64,000 nt of DNA, from NCBI RefSeq assembly GCF_030269485.1, contig NZ_BSTL01000038.1, positions 16,328-80,327 of the forward strand, given 5' to 3'. This DNA comes from Actinoplanes sp. NBRC 103695. GTDB taxonomy: Bacteria; Actinomycetota; Actinomycetes; Mycobacteriales; Micromonosporaceae. Position numbers and translations under genes: made by a program. Of this stretch, positions 25,432 through 34,565 are shown piece by piece (the stretch's first letter is position 1; every line of letters begins with the position of its first letter). Below the pieces are notes generated by a model, which had not been told where the DNA came from, did no database searches, and worked only from the letters and a program-made list of their open reading frames with translations.

Positions 25432-26475
25432 TCAGAACCCGAGCTTGGCGTACTGGCTCGCGTTCTCCTTGGTGATCGTCTCCGAAGCCAGCGTGATCTG
25501 CTTGGGAACCTGCAGCTCGACCAGGTCCGACATGCCCTTGTTCTGCCCGATCAGGCGAGCCAGCGAGATCGCCGAGGAAGCCATCGACGGGCTGTAGGTG
25601 ACGGTCGCCTTGAGCACGCTGTCGTCCTTGACGATCGCGTCGATCGCGGCCTTCGAGCCCGCGCCGCCGACCATGAAGAACTCCTTGCGGTTGGCCTGCG
25701 TGATCGCGGCCAGCACGCCGATGCCCTGGTCGTCGTCGTGGTTCCAGAGGGCGTCCATCTTCGGCAGCGCCTGGAGCAGGCCGGCCGCCTCACGCTGGCC
25801 GCTGTCCGCGGTGAATTCGGCCGCACGGCGGTTCGCCACCCGGAAACCGTTCGCGGCGAGCGCGTCCTTGAAGCCCTTCGACCGGTCCTGGGTCAGCGGG
25901 AGAGCGTCGATGCCGGCGATCTCGCCGATGATCGGGGCGGTGACGCCCTTGGACTTCATCTGCGCGGCGATGTAGTTGCCCGCGGCCACCCCCATGCCGT
26001 AGTTGTCGCCCTTGATCAGCAGGCGGTAGGCGAGGGCGTCGGGGAACTCGCGGTCCAGGTTGATCACCGGGATGCCGGCCTTCGTCGCCTCCAGCGCGGA
26101 GGAGTTCAGCTCCTTGCCGTCGTGCGGCAGGATCACGATCACGGTCGGCTTCTGCGAGATCAGCGTGGCCAGCGACCCCCGCTGGGCGGCCGCGTCGGCG
26201 CCGGCCTCGACCGACTTCAGCTCCACGTCCTTGTACGCCCCGGCCTGCGCCTTGGCGTTGTTCGTGATGGCCGCGATCCAGCCGTGGTCGGCAGCCGGCG
26301 CGGAGAAGCCGATGACGACCTTCTCGCCGGGCGCCGCGTTCGGGTTCGCCTCCTCGTTGCTGGCGTTGATCTGGGTGTTGTTCTCGGGCTCGTTGCTGGT
26401 GCAGGCGGTGAGGAGGGCGCCGGCGCCGACCGCGGCGCCGCCGAAGAGGATGCGGCGGCGAGAGAAGTTCGACAT
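25432..26475 (-). CDS. Sugar ABC transporter substrate-binding lipoprotein
   Basis: 347 residues. The N terminus SNFSRRRILFGGAAVGAGAL has a twin-arginine-like signal, followed by lipobox LTAC (Cys about 25). The mature part is a periplasmic-binding type 1 fold: VVIGFSAPAADHGWIAAITN, TVIVILPHDGKELNS, GIPVINLDREFP, WNHDDDQGIGVLAAI. This matches ribose/xylose/inositol-type receptors anchored outside the membrane. It is in an operon with a permease and ATPase of the same (CUT2) class. Confidence 0.92.
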   Translation of the reverse strand: MSNFSRRRILFGGAAVGAGALLTACTSNEPENNTQINASNEEANPNAAPGEKVVIGFSAPAADHGWIAAITNNAKAQAGAYKDVELKSVEAGADAAAQRGSLATLISQKPTVIVILPHDGKELNSSALEATKAGIPVINLDREFPDALAYRLLIKGDNYGMGVAAGNYIAAQMKSKGVTAPIIGEIAGIDALPLTQDRSKGFKDALAANGFRVANRRAAEFTADSGQREAAGLLQALPKMDALWNHDDDQGIGVLAAITQANRKEFFMVGGAGSKAAIDAIVKDDSVLKATVTYSPSMASSAISLARLIGQNKGMSDLVELQVPKQITLASETITKENASQYAKLGF

Positions 26476-26544
26476 GTTTTCTCCAGGGGTGACCTGGCGG
26501 CCGTTCCCGGTCGCCTGATTTTAGGGGTGAGGAGGGTGAAAGTT

Positions 26545-27600
26545 TCAGCTCTTGGTGCGTCCCAGGAGGTGGGTGAGCGATTTGTACCGGAACTGCTGGA
26601 CCAGTACGGCCGCGACGATGATGCCGCCCTTGACCATGTTCTGGACCTCGGTGGGAAGGTTGTTGATCGCGAACAGATTGGTGATGGTGCTGAACACCAG
26701 CACGCCGAAGAGCGCGCCGACGATGGTGCCGCGTCCGCCGCTGAGCAGCGTGCCGCCGATGATCGCCGCGGCGATCGCGTCCAGTTCGTACAGGTTCGCC
26801 ATGGCGGCCTGAGCGCTGGTCGCCTGGGACGTGAGCATGATCGCGCCGATCCCGCAGCAGAGGCCGGACAGGGCGTACAGCAGCACGGTGTGGAATTTGA
26901 CGTTGATACCGGCGAGCCGGGCCGCCTCGGGGTTGCCGCCGATCGCCACCGTGCGCCGGCCGAAGGTGGTGCGGTTGAGCAGAACCCACCCGGCCGCCAC
27001 CACGAGCGCGAGGATGATCACCAGCATCGGGATCCCGAGGATCTTGGTGGACGCGATGCTGTTGATCGTGTCGTTCGCCGACACCTGAGTCTGCTTGCCG
27101 GAGATCTGCGCGGCGAGACCCCGGGCGGCGACCATCATGGCGAGGGTCGCTATGAAGGGCACGAGTTTTCCGTACGAGATCAGCACGCCGTTGATCAGCC
27201 CGACGACGACGCCGACCACGATGGCCGTGAAGATCATGCCGGCCGCGCCGTAGCCCTGAGTCGCCAGCGTGGTCGACCAGACCCCGGCGATGGCGACGAT
27301 CGCGCCCACCGACAGGTCGATGCCGCCGCCGATGATCACGAAGGTCATGCCGACCGTGACCACGCCGATCGCCGACGCCTGCTGGAGGATCGTGAAGACG
27401 TTGTTGCTGACCCAGGTGGCGTCGCCGTAGAGGTCCGGCCGGGTGATGATGCCGATGATCGCCAGGATGATGAGGACGCCCACCAGGCCGAGGTTGCGCC
27501 GCATCGGCTCCGCGGCGTCACCCTTGAACCAGCTCTCGCGGGATTTGTTGTTCGGGGCGTCCGGCGCGGGCGCCGGCTTCGCCACCTGCGTGTCGGTCAT
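26545..27600 (-). CDS. Sugar ABC transporter permease (RbsC-like)
   Basis: 351 residues with roughly ten hydrophobic segments. GLVGVLIILAIIGIIT, GVVTVGMTFVIIGGGIDLSV, IVAIAGVWSTTL, GGNPEAARLAGINV (EAA-like coupling motif) and LSGGRGTIVGALFGVLVF are typical of CUT2 permeases, which work as homodimers. The N-terminal 30 residues are hydrophilic. It lies between the ATPase and receptor genes with short spacers. Specificity cannot be read from the sequence. Confidence 0.93.
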   Translation of the reverse strand: MTDTQVAKPAPAPDAPNNKSRESWFKGDAAEPMRRNLGLVGVLIILAIIGIITRPDLYGDATWVSNNVFTILQQASAIGVVTVGMTFVIIGGGIDLSVGAIVAIAGVWSTTLATQGYGAAGMIFTAIVVGVVVGLINGVLISYGKLVPFIATLAMMVAARGLAAQISGKQTQVSANDTINSIASTKILGIPMLVIILALVVAAGWVLLNRTTFGRRTVAIGGNPEAARLAGINVKFHTVLLYALSGLCCGIGAIMLTSQATSAQAAMANLYELDAIAAAIIGGTLLSGGRGTIVGALFGVLVFSTITNLFAINNLPTEVQNMVKGGIIVAAVLVQQFRYKSLTHLLGRTKS

Positions 27601-27685
27601 GCTGCGCCTCCCTTTGGCATGCCCTTCTGGCCCTCGCGTGCGGCGCCGTCCGCAGGCGCCGGGTGGTGCCGCTCGGTGCAGGCGG

Positions 27686-29266
27686 TCATGCCAGCTCCCC
27701 CTCCAACAGCGACCCCGCCATCACGAGGTCGAGAACCGTGGCTTCGTCGAGGTCGCCGGCCGGCGCCTCGTGGATCAGGTGGCCCTCGCGCATCACGAGG
27801 ACCCGGTCGGACAGGCCCAGCACCTCGGGCACCTCGCTGGACACCAGCAGTACGCCGACACCGTTCGCGGCCAGGTCGTGGATCACCTGGTAGAGCTCCG
27901 CGCGGGCGCCGACGTCCACGCCCCGGGTCGGTTCGTCGAGCAGCAGCAGCTTGGTCCCGCCGATCAGCCAGCGGCCGACCACGACCTTCTGCTGGTTGCC
28001 GCCGGACAGCGTTCGCACGGCGCGGCCGGTGTCCCGGGGCCGCAGCTCGAGCGAGGCGGCGACCTTGTCGGCGGCCTTACGCTCGTCGCCGGTGTCGGTG
28101 AACCCGACCGTGGCGAACGTCGCGAACGACGACAACGTCATGTTCTTGTAGATCGGCTCGTCCAGCAGCAGCGCCTGGCTCTTGCGTTCCTCCGGCGCCA
28201 TCCCGATGCCGGCCCGGACCGCGCCGCCCACGGTGGTGATCCGATGACCGTCCATGATCACCGTGCCGGCGTCCGCGGCGCGCGCGCCGAAGATCGTCTC
28301 CAGCAGCTCGGAGCGCCCGGACCCGACCAGGCCCGCGATGCCGACGATCTCGCCCTTGCGGACCGTGAGCGAGGCGTCGGCGAACTCGCCCTCCCGGGAG
28401 AGCCCCCGCACCTCCAGCAGCACCTCGGTGTCCTCCGGCGCGACCCGCGGCGGGAACACGTACTCGATGCTCCGGCCGGTCATCCGGTTGACCAGCTCGC
28501 GCGTCGGGGTGGTGCGCGCGGGCAGGTTCGCGGCGGTGGTGCGGCCGTCCTTGAGCACGGTCACCCGGTCGCCGATCTCGCGGATCTCCTCGAGCCGGTG
28601 CGAGATGTAGATGACCGCGATGCCCTGGGCGGTCAGCTCGCGGATGATCCGGAAGAGGTTGCCCACCTCGTCATGAGCGAGCACGGCGCTGGGCTCGTCC
28701 ATGACGATCAGCTTGGCGTCGTGCGAGAGCGCGCGGGCCATGCTGGCGATCTGCTTGCCGGCCGCGGGCAGGCTGCGGACCAGCCTGCGGGGCGGGATCT
28801 GCGGGTGCCCGAGCCGGGCCAGGATGTCCCGCGTACGCCGGGCCATCGCACCGCGGCGCACGAAGCCGAATCGCCTGTCCTCGTGGCCGAGAAACGTGTT
28901 CTCGGCGACGGACAGGTCGTCGACCAGGTCGAGCTCCTGGTAGATGGTGGCGATGCCGGCTTTCATCGCGGCCTGCGGGTTGGCCGGTGCGAACGGCTCG
29001 CCCTGCCACATGATGGTGCCCTCGTCGGCGGTGTGCACACCGGCCAGGGTCTTGATCAGGGTCGACTTCCCGGCGCCGTTCTGCCCGAGCAGGCAGTGCA
29101 CCTCGCCGGCGCGCACCTGGAGCTGGACACCGTCCAGCGCGCGTACACCAGGGAAGATCTTGACCACATCGGTCAGTTCCAGCACCACAGGTGCTTCCGC
29201 GGCCGCGGGCGTTTCACTCGCCACCTGGTCCTCCACCTCACCGTCTCGTGGCTGCGGGGCGCTCAT
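27686..29266 (-). CDS. Sugar ABC transporter ATP-binding protein (RbsA/MglA-like)
   Basis: 526 residues with two fused ABC domains. The first has Walker A GQNGAGKSTLIKTLAG, Q-loop ATIYQELDLVDDLSVAEN and Walker B LIVMDEPSAVL. The second has a degenerate P-loop GLVGSGRSELLETIFG, signature LSGGNQQKVVVGRWL and Walker B LLLLDEPTRGVDVG. This asymmetry is normal for CUT2 ATPases. The first 30 residues are an acidic/Ala-rich extension. First structural gene after the ROK regulator. Confidence 0.93.
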   Translation of the reverse strand: MSAPQPRDGEVEDQVASETPAAAEAPVVLELTDVVKIFPGVRALDGVQLQVRAGEVHCLLGQNGAGKSTLIKTLAGVHTADEGTIMWQGEPFAPANPQAAMKAGIATIYQELDLVDDLSVAENTFLGHEDRRFGFVRRGAMARRTRDILARLGHPQIPPRRLVRSLPAAGKQIASMARALSHDAKLIVMDEPSAVLAHDEVGNLFRIIRELTAQGIAVIYISHRLEEIREIGDRVTVLKDGRTTAANLPARTTPTRELVNRMTGRSIEYVFPPRVAPEDTEVLLEVRGLSREGEFADASLTVRKGEIVGIAGLVGSGRSELLETIFGARAADAGTVIMDGHRITTVGGAVRAGIGMAPEERKSQALLLDEPIYKNMTLSSFATFATVGFTDTGDERKAADKVAASLELRPRDTGRAVRTLSGGNQQKVVVGRWLIGGTKLLLLDEPTRGVDVGARAELYQVIHDLAANGVGVLLVSSEVPEVLGLSDRVLVMREGHLIHEAPAGDLDEATVLDLVMAGSLLEGELA

Positions 29267-29294
29267 GACGCCTGCTCTCGCACTGCCGGGGTCG

Positions 29295-30473
29295 TCATGA
29301 CGCCTGCTCGAAGCAGGTGTCGCTGGCGAGCACGGCGGCGCCGGTGACGCCTGCTCGACTGCCCAGTTCGCTTAAAACGACGGGCAGGTTGCCGGTGGCC
29401 AGCGGCAGCGAACGCCGGTAGACCACGCTGCGGATCTCGGCCAGCAGGATGTGCCCGAGCAGCGCCAACCCGCCCCCGATGACGATCATCGACGGATTGG
29501 CGAAACTCACCAGCGTCGCCAGCACCGAGCCGACCCGGCGCCCGCCGTCGCGGATCAGCCGGATGCACGTCACGTCGCCCTCGGCGGCACCCTCGGCGAC
29601 ATCTCGCGCGCCCAGCTCACCGTTGGCCGCGAGCCTCTCGGCCAGCGACGGCGACTCCCCGCTGCGGGCCGCGGCGATGGCGTCCCGGGACAGCGCCGAG
29701 CCGCTGAACAGCGCCTCCAGGCAGCCGGTGTTGCCGCACGAGCAGATCGGCCCGTGCGAGTCGACCTGGATGTGCCCGATGTCGCCGGCGCAGCCGTCCA
29801 CCCCGCGGTAGACGTCGCCGGCGAGGTGTATCCCGCAGCCGATGCCCGTGCCGATCTTGACGAAGAGGAAGTCGTCGACGGAGTGCGCGACCCCGCCGTG
29901 CCGCTCCCCGATCGCCATGATGTTGACGTCGTTGTCCACCACCGCCGGGCAGCCGTGCTCGCGGGCCAGCACCTCGCGCACCGGGTAGCGGTCCCAGCCG
30001 GGCATGATCGGCGGCGACACCGGCACGCCGTCGCGGTAGCTGACCGGGCCGGGCACGCCGATCCCGACGGCGTCGAGCTTGTCGAACGCACCGTCCGTGC
30101 GAGCCTTGGCGAGCAGCTCGCTGACCCGGTGCAGTATCACTTTCGGTCCCTGCCTGATGTCGGCGGTCTCGCGGTATGCCGCGACCGGCTCCAGGCGCCC
30201 GTTGGTGACCTCGATGTCGATGGAGCTGGCGCCCAGGTCGACCGCCGCGAACCGCAGCCTCGGGTGCAACTCGACCAGGGTGGAACGCCGGCCGCCACGG
30301 GACGCGGCCATGCCCGCCTCCGCGATGAGTCCCGCCGCGACGAGTCGCTCCACCTCGGCGAGCAGACGGGGGCGGGTCAGCTCCAGCCGGTCGCCCAGCT
30401 CGGCGCGGGACACCGGGCCCTCGTCGCGCAACAGGCGAAGCACCCGATGGTGGGGGGCGTCGGCAACGTGCAC
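29295..30473 (-). CDS. ROK-family transcriptional regulator
   Basis: 392 residues. An N-terminal winged helix (HHRVLRLLRDEGPVSRAELG) is followed by the ROK sugar-kinase fold: FAAVDLGASSIDIEVTNG, VGIGVPGPVSYRDGV, VVDNDVNIMAIGERH, FVKIGTGIGCGIHLAG and zinc motif CSCGNTGCLEALFSG. It likely represses the sugar locus and is released by a sugar or sugar phosphate. GGAGG precedes GTG 30473. The gene leads the transport operon by 28 bases, with an inverted repeat in its promoter region. Confidence 0.92.
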   Translation of the reverse strand: MHVADAPHHRVLRLLRDEGPVSRAELGDRLELTRPRLLAEVERLVAAGLIAEAGMAASRGGRRSTLVELHPRLRFAAVDLGASSIDIEVTNGRLEPVAAYRETADIRQGPKVILHRVSELLAKARTDGAFDKLDAVGIGVPGPVSYRDGVPVSPPIMPGWDRYPVREVLAREHGCPAVVDNDVNIMAIGERHGGVAHSVDDFLFVKIGTGIGCGIHLAGDVYRGVDGCAGDIGHIQVDSHGPICSCGNTGCLEALFSGSALSRDAIAAARSGESPSLAERLAANGELGARDVAEGAAEGDVTCIRLIRDGGRRVGSVLATLVSFANPSMIVIGGGLALLGHILLAEIRSVVYRRSLPLATGNLPVVLSELGSRAGVTGAAVLASDTCFEQAS

Positions 30474-30580
30474 GGGTACCTCCGGCAGGGGTTCACAGCC
30501 ACGAAACGATGCTGTGTCGTGCCGGTCACACTAGGCCCCTTCCGCCGCTCCAGTCCATACCTTCCAGAAGATCTCTACCA

Positions 30581-30604
30581 ACTTTTGTTTTCCACATCAA
30601 AAGT
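30581..30604. promoter_or_regulatory. Inverted repeat upstream of the ROK regulator
   Basis: ACTTTTG and CAAAAGT are perfect 7-bp arms with a 10-base AT-rich spacer, about 110 bases upstream of the regulator's start, in the most AT-rich stretch nearby. This is a good candidate operator for autoregulation and control of the sugar operon. Confidence 0.5.
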
Positions 30605-30740
30605 CCGCGGACCCTCCCCCATTTGGTTTTGCAACCCCTCCGATCAGCGGAAACACACCCTCCACGCCACCTACGGCGATGGCCCGGAAGTACGCAAAGA
30701 AGATCGTTCCGGAACTGAGCGTTGATGATCAACGGCACGA

Positions 30741-30778
30741 CGAAGGCGGCCGCCCCCACTCGGGACGACCGCCTTTCG
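30741..30778 (-). terminator. Hairpin downstream of yihY-like gene
   Basis: CGAAGGCGG at 30741-30749 pairs with CCGCCTTTCG at 30769-30778 with one bulge, and the interior adds further GC pairs. It lies just after the minus-strand gene ending at 30810. Next to it, CGTTGAT and ATCAACG (30720-30734) make a separate short palindrome. Confidence 0.55.
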
Positions 30779-30809
30779 CCAAGCGCCTCCGCCTGGAGGA
30801 GGCAAGTTT

Positions 30810-31913
30810 CTACTCGGATGCGAGGCCCTTCTCGCTACCCTTCTTCAGTTTCCGGTCGTCCCGGAGCTCCAGGAACGGCTCCTCGTCGGCCGGGTGACCC
30901 GCCGCGATCGCGCGTCCGCGCTCCAGTTCGGCGTCCAGTTCCGCGCCCAGCAGGATGGCCTGGTTCGAGATCCAGAGCCACACCAGGAACGCGATCGCGC
31001 CGCCCAGCGTGCCGTACGTCTTGTTGTAGTCGGCGAAGTTCGCCAGGTAGATCGCGAACGCCGCGGAGGCCGCCACCCACAGCACGACGGCGAAGATGCC
31101 GCCCGGGCTGACCCAGCGGAAGCCGCCGGTCTTCGCGTTCGGCGACGCCCAGTACAGGATCGAGAACATCAGGCTGACCAGGATCACCAGCACCGGCCAC
31201 TTGACGATGCTCCAGACCAGCACCGCCTGGTCGCCCAGCCCGATCCGGTCGCCGACCGCCGACGCCAGGTCACCGGTGAAGATCACGATGACCGCGGAGG
31301 CGACCAGCATCACGCCGATGGCCGCGGTGACGCCCAGCCGGATCGGCAGGGTCTTCCAGATCGGCCGGCCCTCCGGCACGTCGTAGACGGCGTTGGAGGC
31401 GCGCATGAACGCGGCGACGTAACCGGACGCCGACCAGAAGGCCAGTGCGATACCGAGGATCGCCGCCAGGCCCGCCGTCTTCGGGTCGCTCACCTGGCCG
31501 AGCACGGTGTTCACCAGTTTCTGGATGTCCGCGTTCGGCACGACCTCCTTGACCGTCGACGTCACGGTCGCCTTGCCGTCGCTGCCGACCAGCCCGAGCA
31601 CCGAGATCAGCGCGATCACGGCCGGGAAGATGGACAGGATGCCGTAGTAGGTCAGCGCGGCGGCCCAGTCCGAGACGTTGTCCTGCGAGTACTGCTTGAA
31701 GGTCCGCTTGACCGCCGCGAAGACACCCTTGCCGTGCAGCTGGGTGGGCGTGTCCGGGCCCGCGTCCGGTCCGGGCGGGTTGCCGACCTCGAAGCTGTCG
31801 TCACCGGTCCGGGTGGTGGCCACATCCCGCTCACCGGCCTTGCGACCCTCGCGCTCGGTGTCGTCGGACTCGTCCACCGCCGGCTCCTTGTCGTGACGGC
31901 CTAGCAGTTTCAT
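30810..31913 (-). CDS. YihY/virulence factor BrkB family membrane protein
   Basis: 367 residues. About 75 hydrophilic residues (rich in Asp, Glu, Arg) precede FKQYSQDNVSDWAAALTYYG and ILSIFPAVIALISVLGLVG, the family signature with its conserved aromatic and Pro residues. Six membrane segments follow, then a charged cytosolic tail. Function is not settled; it is often miscalled RNase BN. ATG 31913 starts MKLLGRHDKEP. Nothing beside it suggests a pathway. Confidence 0.88.
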   Translation of the reverse strand: MKLLGRHDKEPAVDESDDTEREGRKAGERDVATTRTGDDSFEVGNPPGPDAGPDTPTQLHGKGVFAAVKRTFKQYSQDNVSDWAAALTYYGILSIFPAVIALISVLGLVGSDGKATVTSTVKEVVPNADIQKLVNTVLGQVSDPKTAGLAAILGIALAFWSASGYVAAFMRASNAVYDVPEGRPIWKTLPIRLGVTAAIGVMLVASAVIVIFTGDLASAVGDRIGLGDQAVLVWSIVKWPVLVILVSLMFSILYWASPNAKTGGFRWVSPGGIFAVVLWVAASAAFAIYLANFADYNKTYGTLGGAIAFLVWLWISNQAILLGAELDAELERGRAIAAGHPADEEPFLELRDDRKLKKGSEKGLASE

Positions 31914-32015
31914 CGCGGTTCCTTCCGCCCAGGGATCGCTTCAGCTCTCCTGGAGGGATGCCCCCCGGGTCGCGCGTCTAACCCATCGACATGGAGCGTT
32001 ACCCGAGGTCAGCGA

Positions 32016-32825
32016 TCACTTGAGGAGCAGGCGCCCCATCCGCCGGCCCGCCACGGTCACCCCGCCGACGAAAAGGATCAGCAGGTAGAACACGTCCAGA
32101 AGCTGGACCCAGCTCCAGGTGCCGATGCTGATCCCCCGGATCAGGTGGACCGAGCGGTACAGCGGCGTCACCTCGACCAGCCAGCGCAGCACCACCGGGT
32201 ACGACTCGGCGGGCACGAACGTGCCGGAGAAGAGGAACAGCGCGAACTGCGCCGAGGACATCAGGTCGAAGTCCTGCCAGCTGCGCATGAACGTGGTCAT
32301 CGCCAGCCCGACGCCGCCGAAGGCGAAGCCCACCAGGACCGCGGCCAGGAACGCGATCACCGCGCGGCCGGCCGATGTCAGGTCCATCGCGACCATGATC
32401 ACGCAGAAGGCGGCGGCGTAGACACTGCCCCGGACCATCGCCCAGGACAGCTCGCCGAACGCTATCTCCATCGGCCGCAACGGGGTGGCCAGGATCCCGT
32501 CGTACAGCCGCATGAACTTCATCTTCCCGAAGAAGTTGAAGGTCGTCTCGGACAGCGCCCCGGTCATCGCGGACGACGCGAGCAAGGCCGGCGCCACGAA
32601 CACGGCGTAGGCTACCGACCGGCCGCCGGGCAGCGGGATGTCACCCACCAGGGCGCCCACCCCGACACCGATGGACAGCAGGTAGAAGACCGGCTCGAAC
32701 AGCCCGGTGGCGACCACGATCCAGTACGCGCCGCGGAGCGCCGAGACGTTGCGCTCCACCATCGACAACGCCCGGCCCGCGGACCCGCCCGAGGCGAAGA
32801 GTCGCGGCAGTGCCAGTGTGACCAT
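32016..32825 (-). CDS. ABC-2 type transporter permease (second subunit)
   Basis: 269 residues, six hydrophobic segments. ALRGAYWIVVATGLFEPVFY, a central GALSETTFNFFGKMKFMRLYDGILATP and LFLFSGTFVPAESYPVVLRW match ABC-2 permeases of the NodJ/DrrB class. It lies 12 bases after another permease and an ATPase, so the exporter is probably a heterodimer of the two permeases with an ATPase dimer. The substrate is unknown; lipid, glycan or drug export is typical. Confidence 0.88.
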   Translation of the reverse strand: MVTLALPRLFASGGSAGRALSMVERNVSALRGAYWIVVATGLFEPVFYLLSIGVGVGALVGDIPLPGGRSVAYAVFVAPALLASSAMTGALSETTFNFFGKMKFMRLYDGILATPLRPMEIAFGELSWAMVRGSVYAAAFCVIMVAMDLTSAGRAVIAFLAAVLVGFAFGGVGLAMTTFMRSWQDFDLMSSAQFALFLFSGTFVPAESYPVVLRWLVEVTPLYRSVHLIRGISIGTWSWVQLLDVFYLLILFVGGVTVAGRRMGRLLLK

Positions 32826-32837
32826 CAGACGTCCCCC

Positions 32838-33593
32838 TCAGACCACGAGCCGGCGGCGGAACCGATGCCGGGCCAGCACCCAGCCGCCGCCGATCCAGGC
32901 GGCCAGCACGAGCAGATGCGCGGCGACCGGCAACTGCGGGGCGAGGCCCAGCGTGGCCAGCCGGGCCAGCTCGACGCCGTGCCACAGCGGCAGCGCGTAG
33001 GCCAGCCCGACCAGCACGTCGGGCATCTGGTCGATCGGGAAGAACACCCCGGAGAACAGCGACATCGGAAGCATCCCCAGCCGCATCAGGATGGACAGAT
33101 AGCCCTCGGACCGGATCGTCGCCGAGTACGCGAAGGTCGGCGCCGCCACCGCCAGCCCGACCAGCGCCACGATCGGCAGCACCGCGAGCGACCACCACGA
33201 GTGCAGCGCGCCGAAGGCCGCCGCCACGAGCAGGAACGCCGACACGGTGGTGAGCACCCGGAACACCACGAAGGCGAGGTGGCCGTCGAGGATGTCGGAG
33301 ATCCGCAACGGGGCCGCGGCGTGACCGAAGTAGGTGCGCCGCCACTCGAAGCCGCCCAGCACCGGCCAGGTCGCCTCGCCGATCCCGACCTGCATGGCCG
33401 TCGACGCGATCAGGCCCGGCACCAGCCAGTCCAGGTAGGGCACCCCGTCGACACCGTCGACGTAGGCACCCACGCCCAGCCCGAAACCGAGCACGGTGAG
33501 CAGCGGCAGCAGGAACGAGGACAGGGCGCTCCCCCGCCAGACGCGGCGGTAGCTGACCAGGTGGTACTCCAGGACGTAGGCCGTGGCGCGCAT
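32838..33593 (-). CDS. ABC-2 type transporter permease (first subunit)
   Basis: 251 residues. LEYHLVSYRRVWRGSALSSF, LPLLTVLGFGLGVGAYV, PYLDWLVPGLIASTAM, ATWPVLGGFEWRRTYFG and SLFSGVFFPIDQMPDVL follow the NodJ-like ABC-2 permease pattern. ATG 33593 shares its A with the TGA of the ATPase gene (TGATG), so translation is coupled. Confidence 0.88.
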   Translation of the reverse strand: MRATAYVLEYHLVSYRRVWRGSALSSFLLPLLTVLGFGLGVGAYVDGVDGVPYLDWLVPGLIASTAMQVGIGEATWPVLGGFEWRRTYFGHAAAPLRISDILDGHLAFVVFRVLTTVSAFLLVAAAFGALHSWWSLAVLPIVALVGLAVAAPTFAYSATIRSEGYLSILMRLGMLPMSLFSGVFFPIDQMPDVLVGLAYALPLWHGVELARLATLGLAPQLPVAAHLLVLAAWIGGGWVLARHRFRRRLVV

Positions 33594-34522
33594 CAGTCCA
33601 CCAGGGTCCGGCCGGTCAGGTGCAGGAAGACGTCCTCCAGGCTGCTGCGCCGCACCAGCACGCTGGCCGGGCTCAGCGAGCGGCTCTGCACCTCGGCCAC
33701 GGCGGCGTCGCCGTCCGGGACGTAGAGCAGGATGCGGTCGGGCAGCACCTCGACCCGCTCGCCCAGGCCCGCCAGCTTGTCGGCGTAGACCTCCTGCGAC
33801 TCGGCGACGAACCGCAGCTCGACCACCTCGCGCGTGGAGTAACGCTCGATCAGCGACCGCGGCGAGCCCTCGGCCACGATCCGCCCGCCGTCCATCACCA
33901 CCAACCGGTCGCACAGCTGCTCGGCCTCGTCCATGTAGTGCGTGGTCAGCACCAGCGTCACGCCCTGCTGCTTGAGCCGGAACAGCCGTTCCCACACCAG
34001 GTGCCGGGCCTGCGGGTCGAGGCCCGTCGTGGGCTCGTCGAGCAGCACCATCTCGGGCTCGTTCACCAGCGCGCGGGCGATCGTCAGCCGCCGTTTCATG
34101 CCGCCGGACAGCGGCTCGACCTTGCTGTCCGCCCGTTCCCGCAGCTGCACGAAGTCGAGCAGCTCGTCGGCGCGGCTGCGAGCCACCCGGCGCGGGACGC
34201 CGAAGAACCGGGCGTAGGTCGTCAGGTTTTCCCGCACGGTCAACTCGGGGTCCAGATTGTCCAGCTGTGGACAGACGCCCAGCCGGCCCCGGATCGCCGG
34301 GCCGTCCGTGCGCGGGTCGAGGCCCAGGATGCGCAGCTCGCCCTCGGTGGGCGGCGACACGCACCCGATCATGCGCATGGTCGAGCTCTTGCCTGCGCCG
34401 TTCGGACCCAGGAAGCCGAACGCCTCACCGCGGCGCACGTCGACGTCGATGCCGGCCACCGCGGTGAACTCACCGAAGCGTTTGACCAGCCCCCGCGCGT
34501 GGATCAGCGATTCATCGGTCAC
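33593..34522 (-). CDS. ABC transporter ATP-binding protein (NodI/DrrA-like)
   Basis: 309 residues. Walker A FLGPNGAGKSSTMRMIGCV, Q-loop LGVCPQLDNLDPELTVREN, signature LSGGMKRRLTIARALVN, Walker B MVLLDEPTTGLDP, H-loop VLTTHYMDEAEQL. The pattern GVCPQxDNLD and ARFFGVP matches NodI-type ATPases paired with NodJ-like permeases. The C-terminal 80 residues carry the accessory domain of the subfamily. First gene of a three-gene exporter operon. Confidence 0.92.
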   Translation of the reverse strand: MTDESLIHARGLVKRFGEFTAVAGIDVDVRRGEAFGFLGPNGAGKSSTMRMIGCVSPPTEGELRILGLDPRTDGPAIRGRLGVCPQLDNLDPELTVRENLTTYARFFGVPRRVARSRADELLDFVQLRERADSKVEPLSGGMKRRLTIARALVNEPEMVLLDEPTTGLDPQARHLVWERLFRLKQQGVTLVLTTHYMDEAEQLCDRLVVMDGGRIVAEGSPRSLIERYSTREVVELRFVAESQEVYADKLAGLGERVEVLPDRILLYVPDGDAAVAEVQSRSLSPASVLVRRSSLEDVFLHLTGRTLVD

Positions 34523-34565
34523 ACCGGGAGACCCTAGAGGCCGGGTACGACAACTTCGACCGGTT

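Noticed and set aside
25417..28101. An 894-codon plus-strand open frame over the sugar transporter genes.
   Set aside because: It is antisense to the dehydrogenase, receptor, permease and ATPase genes, has an Arg/Asp/His-rich nonsense composition and no ribosome site.
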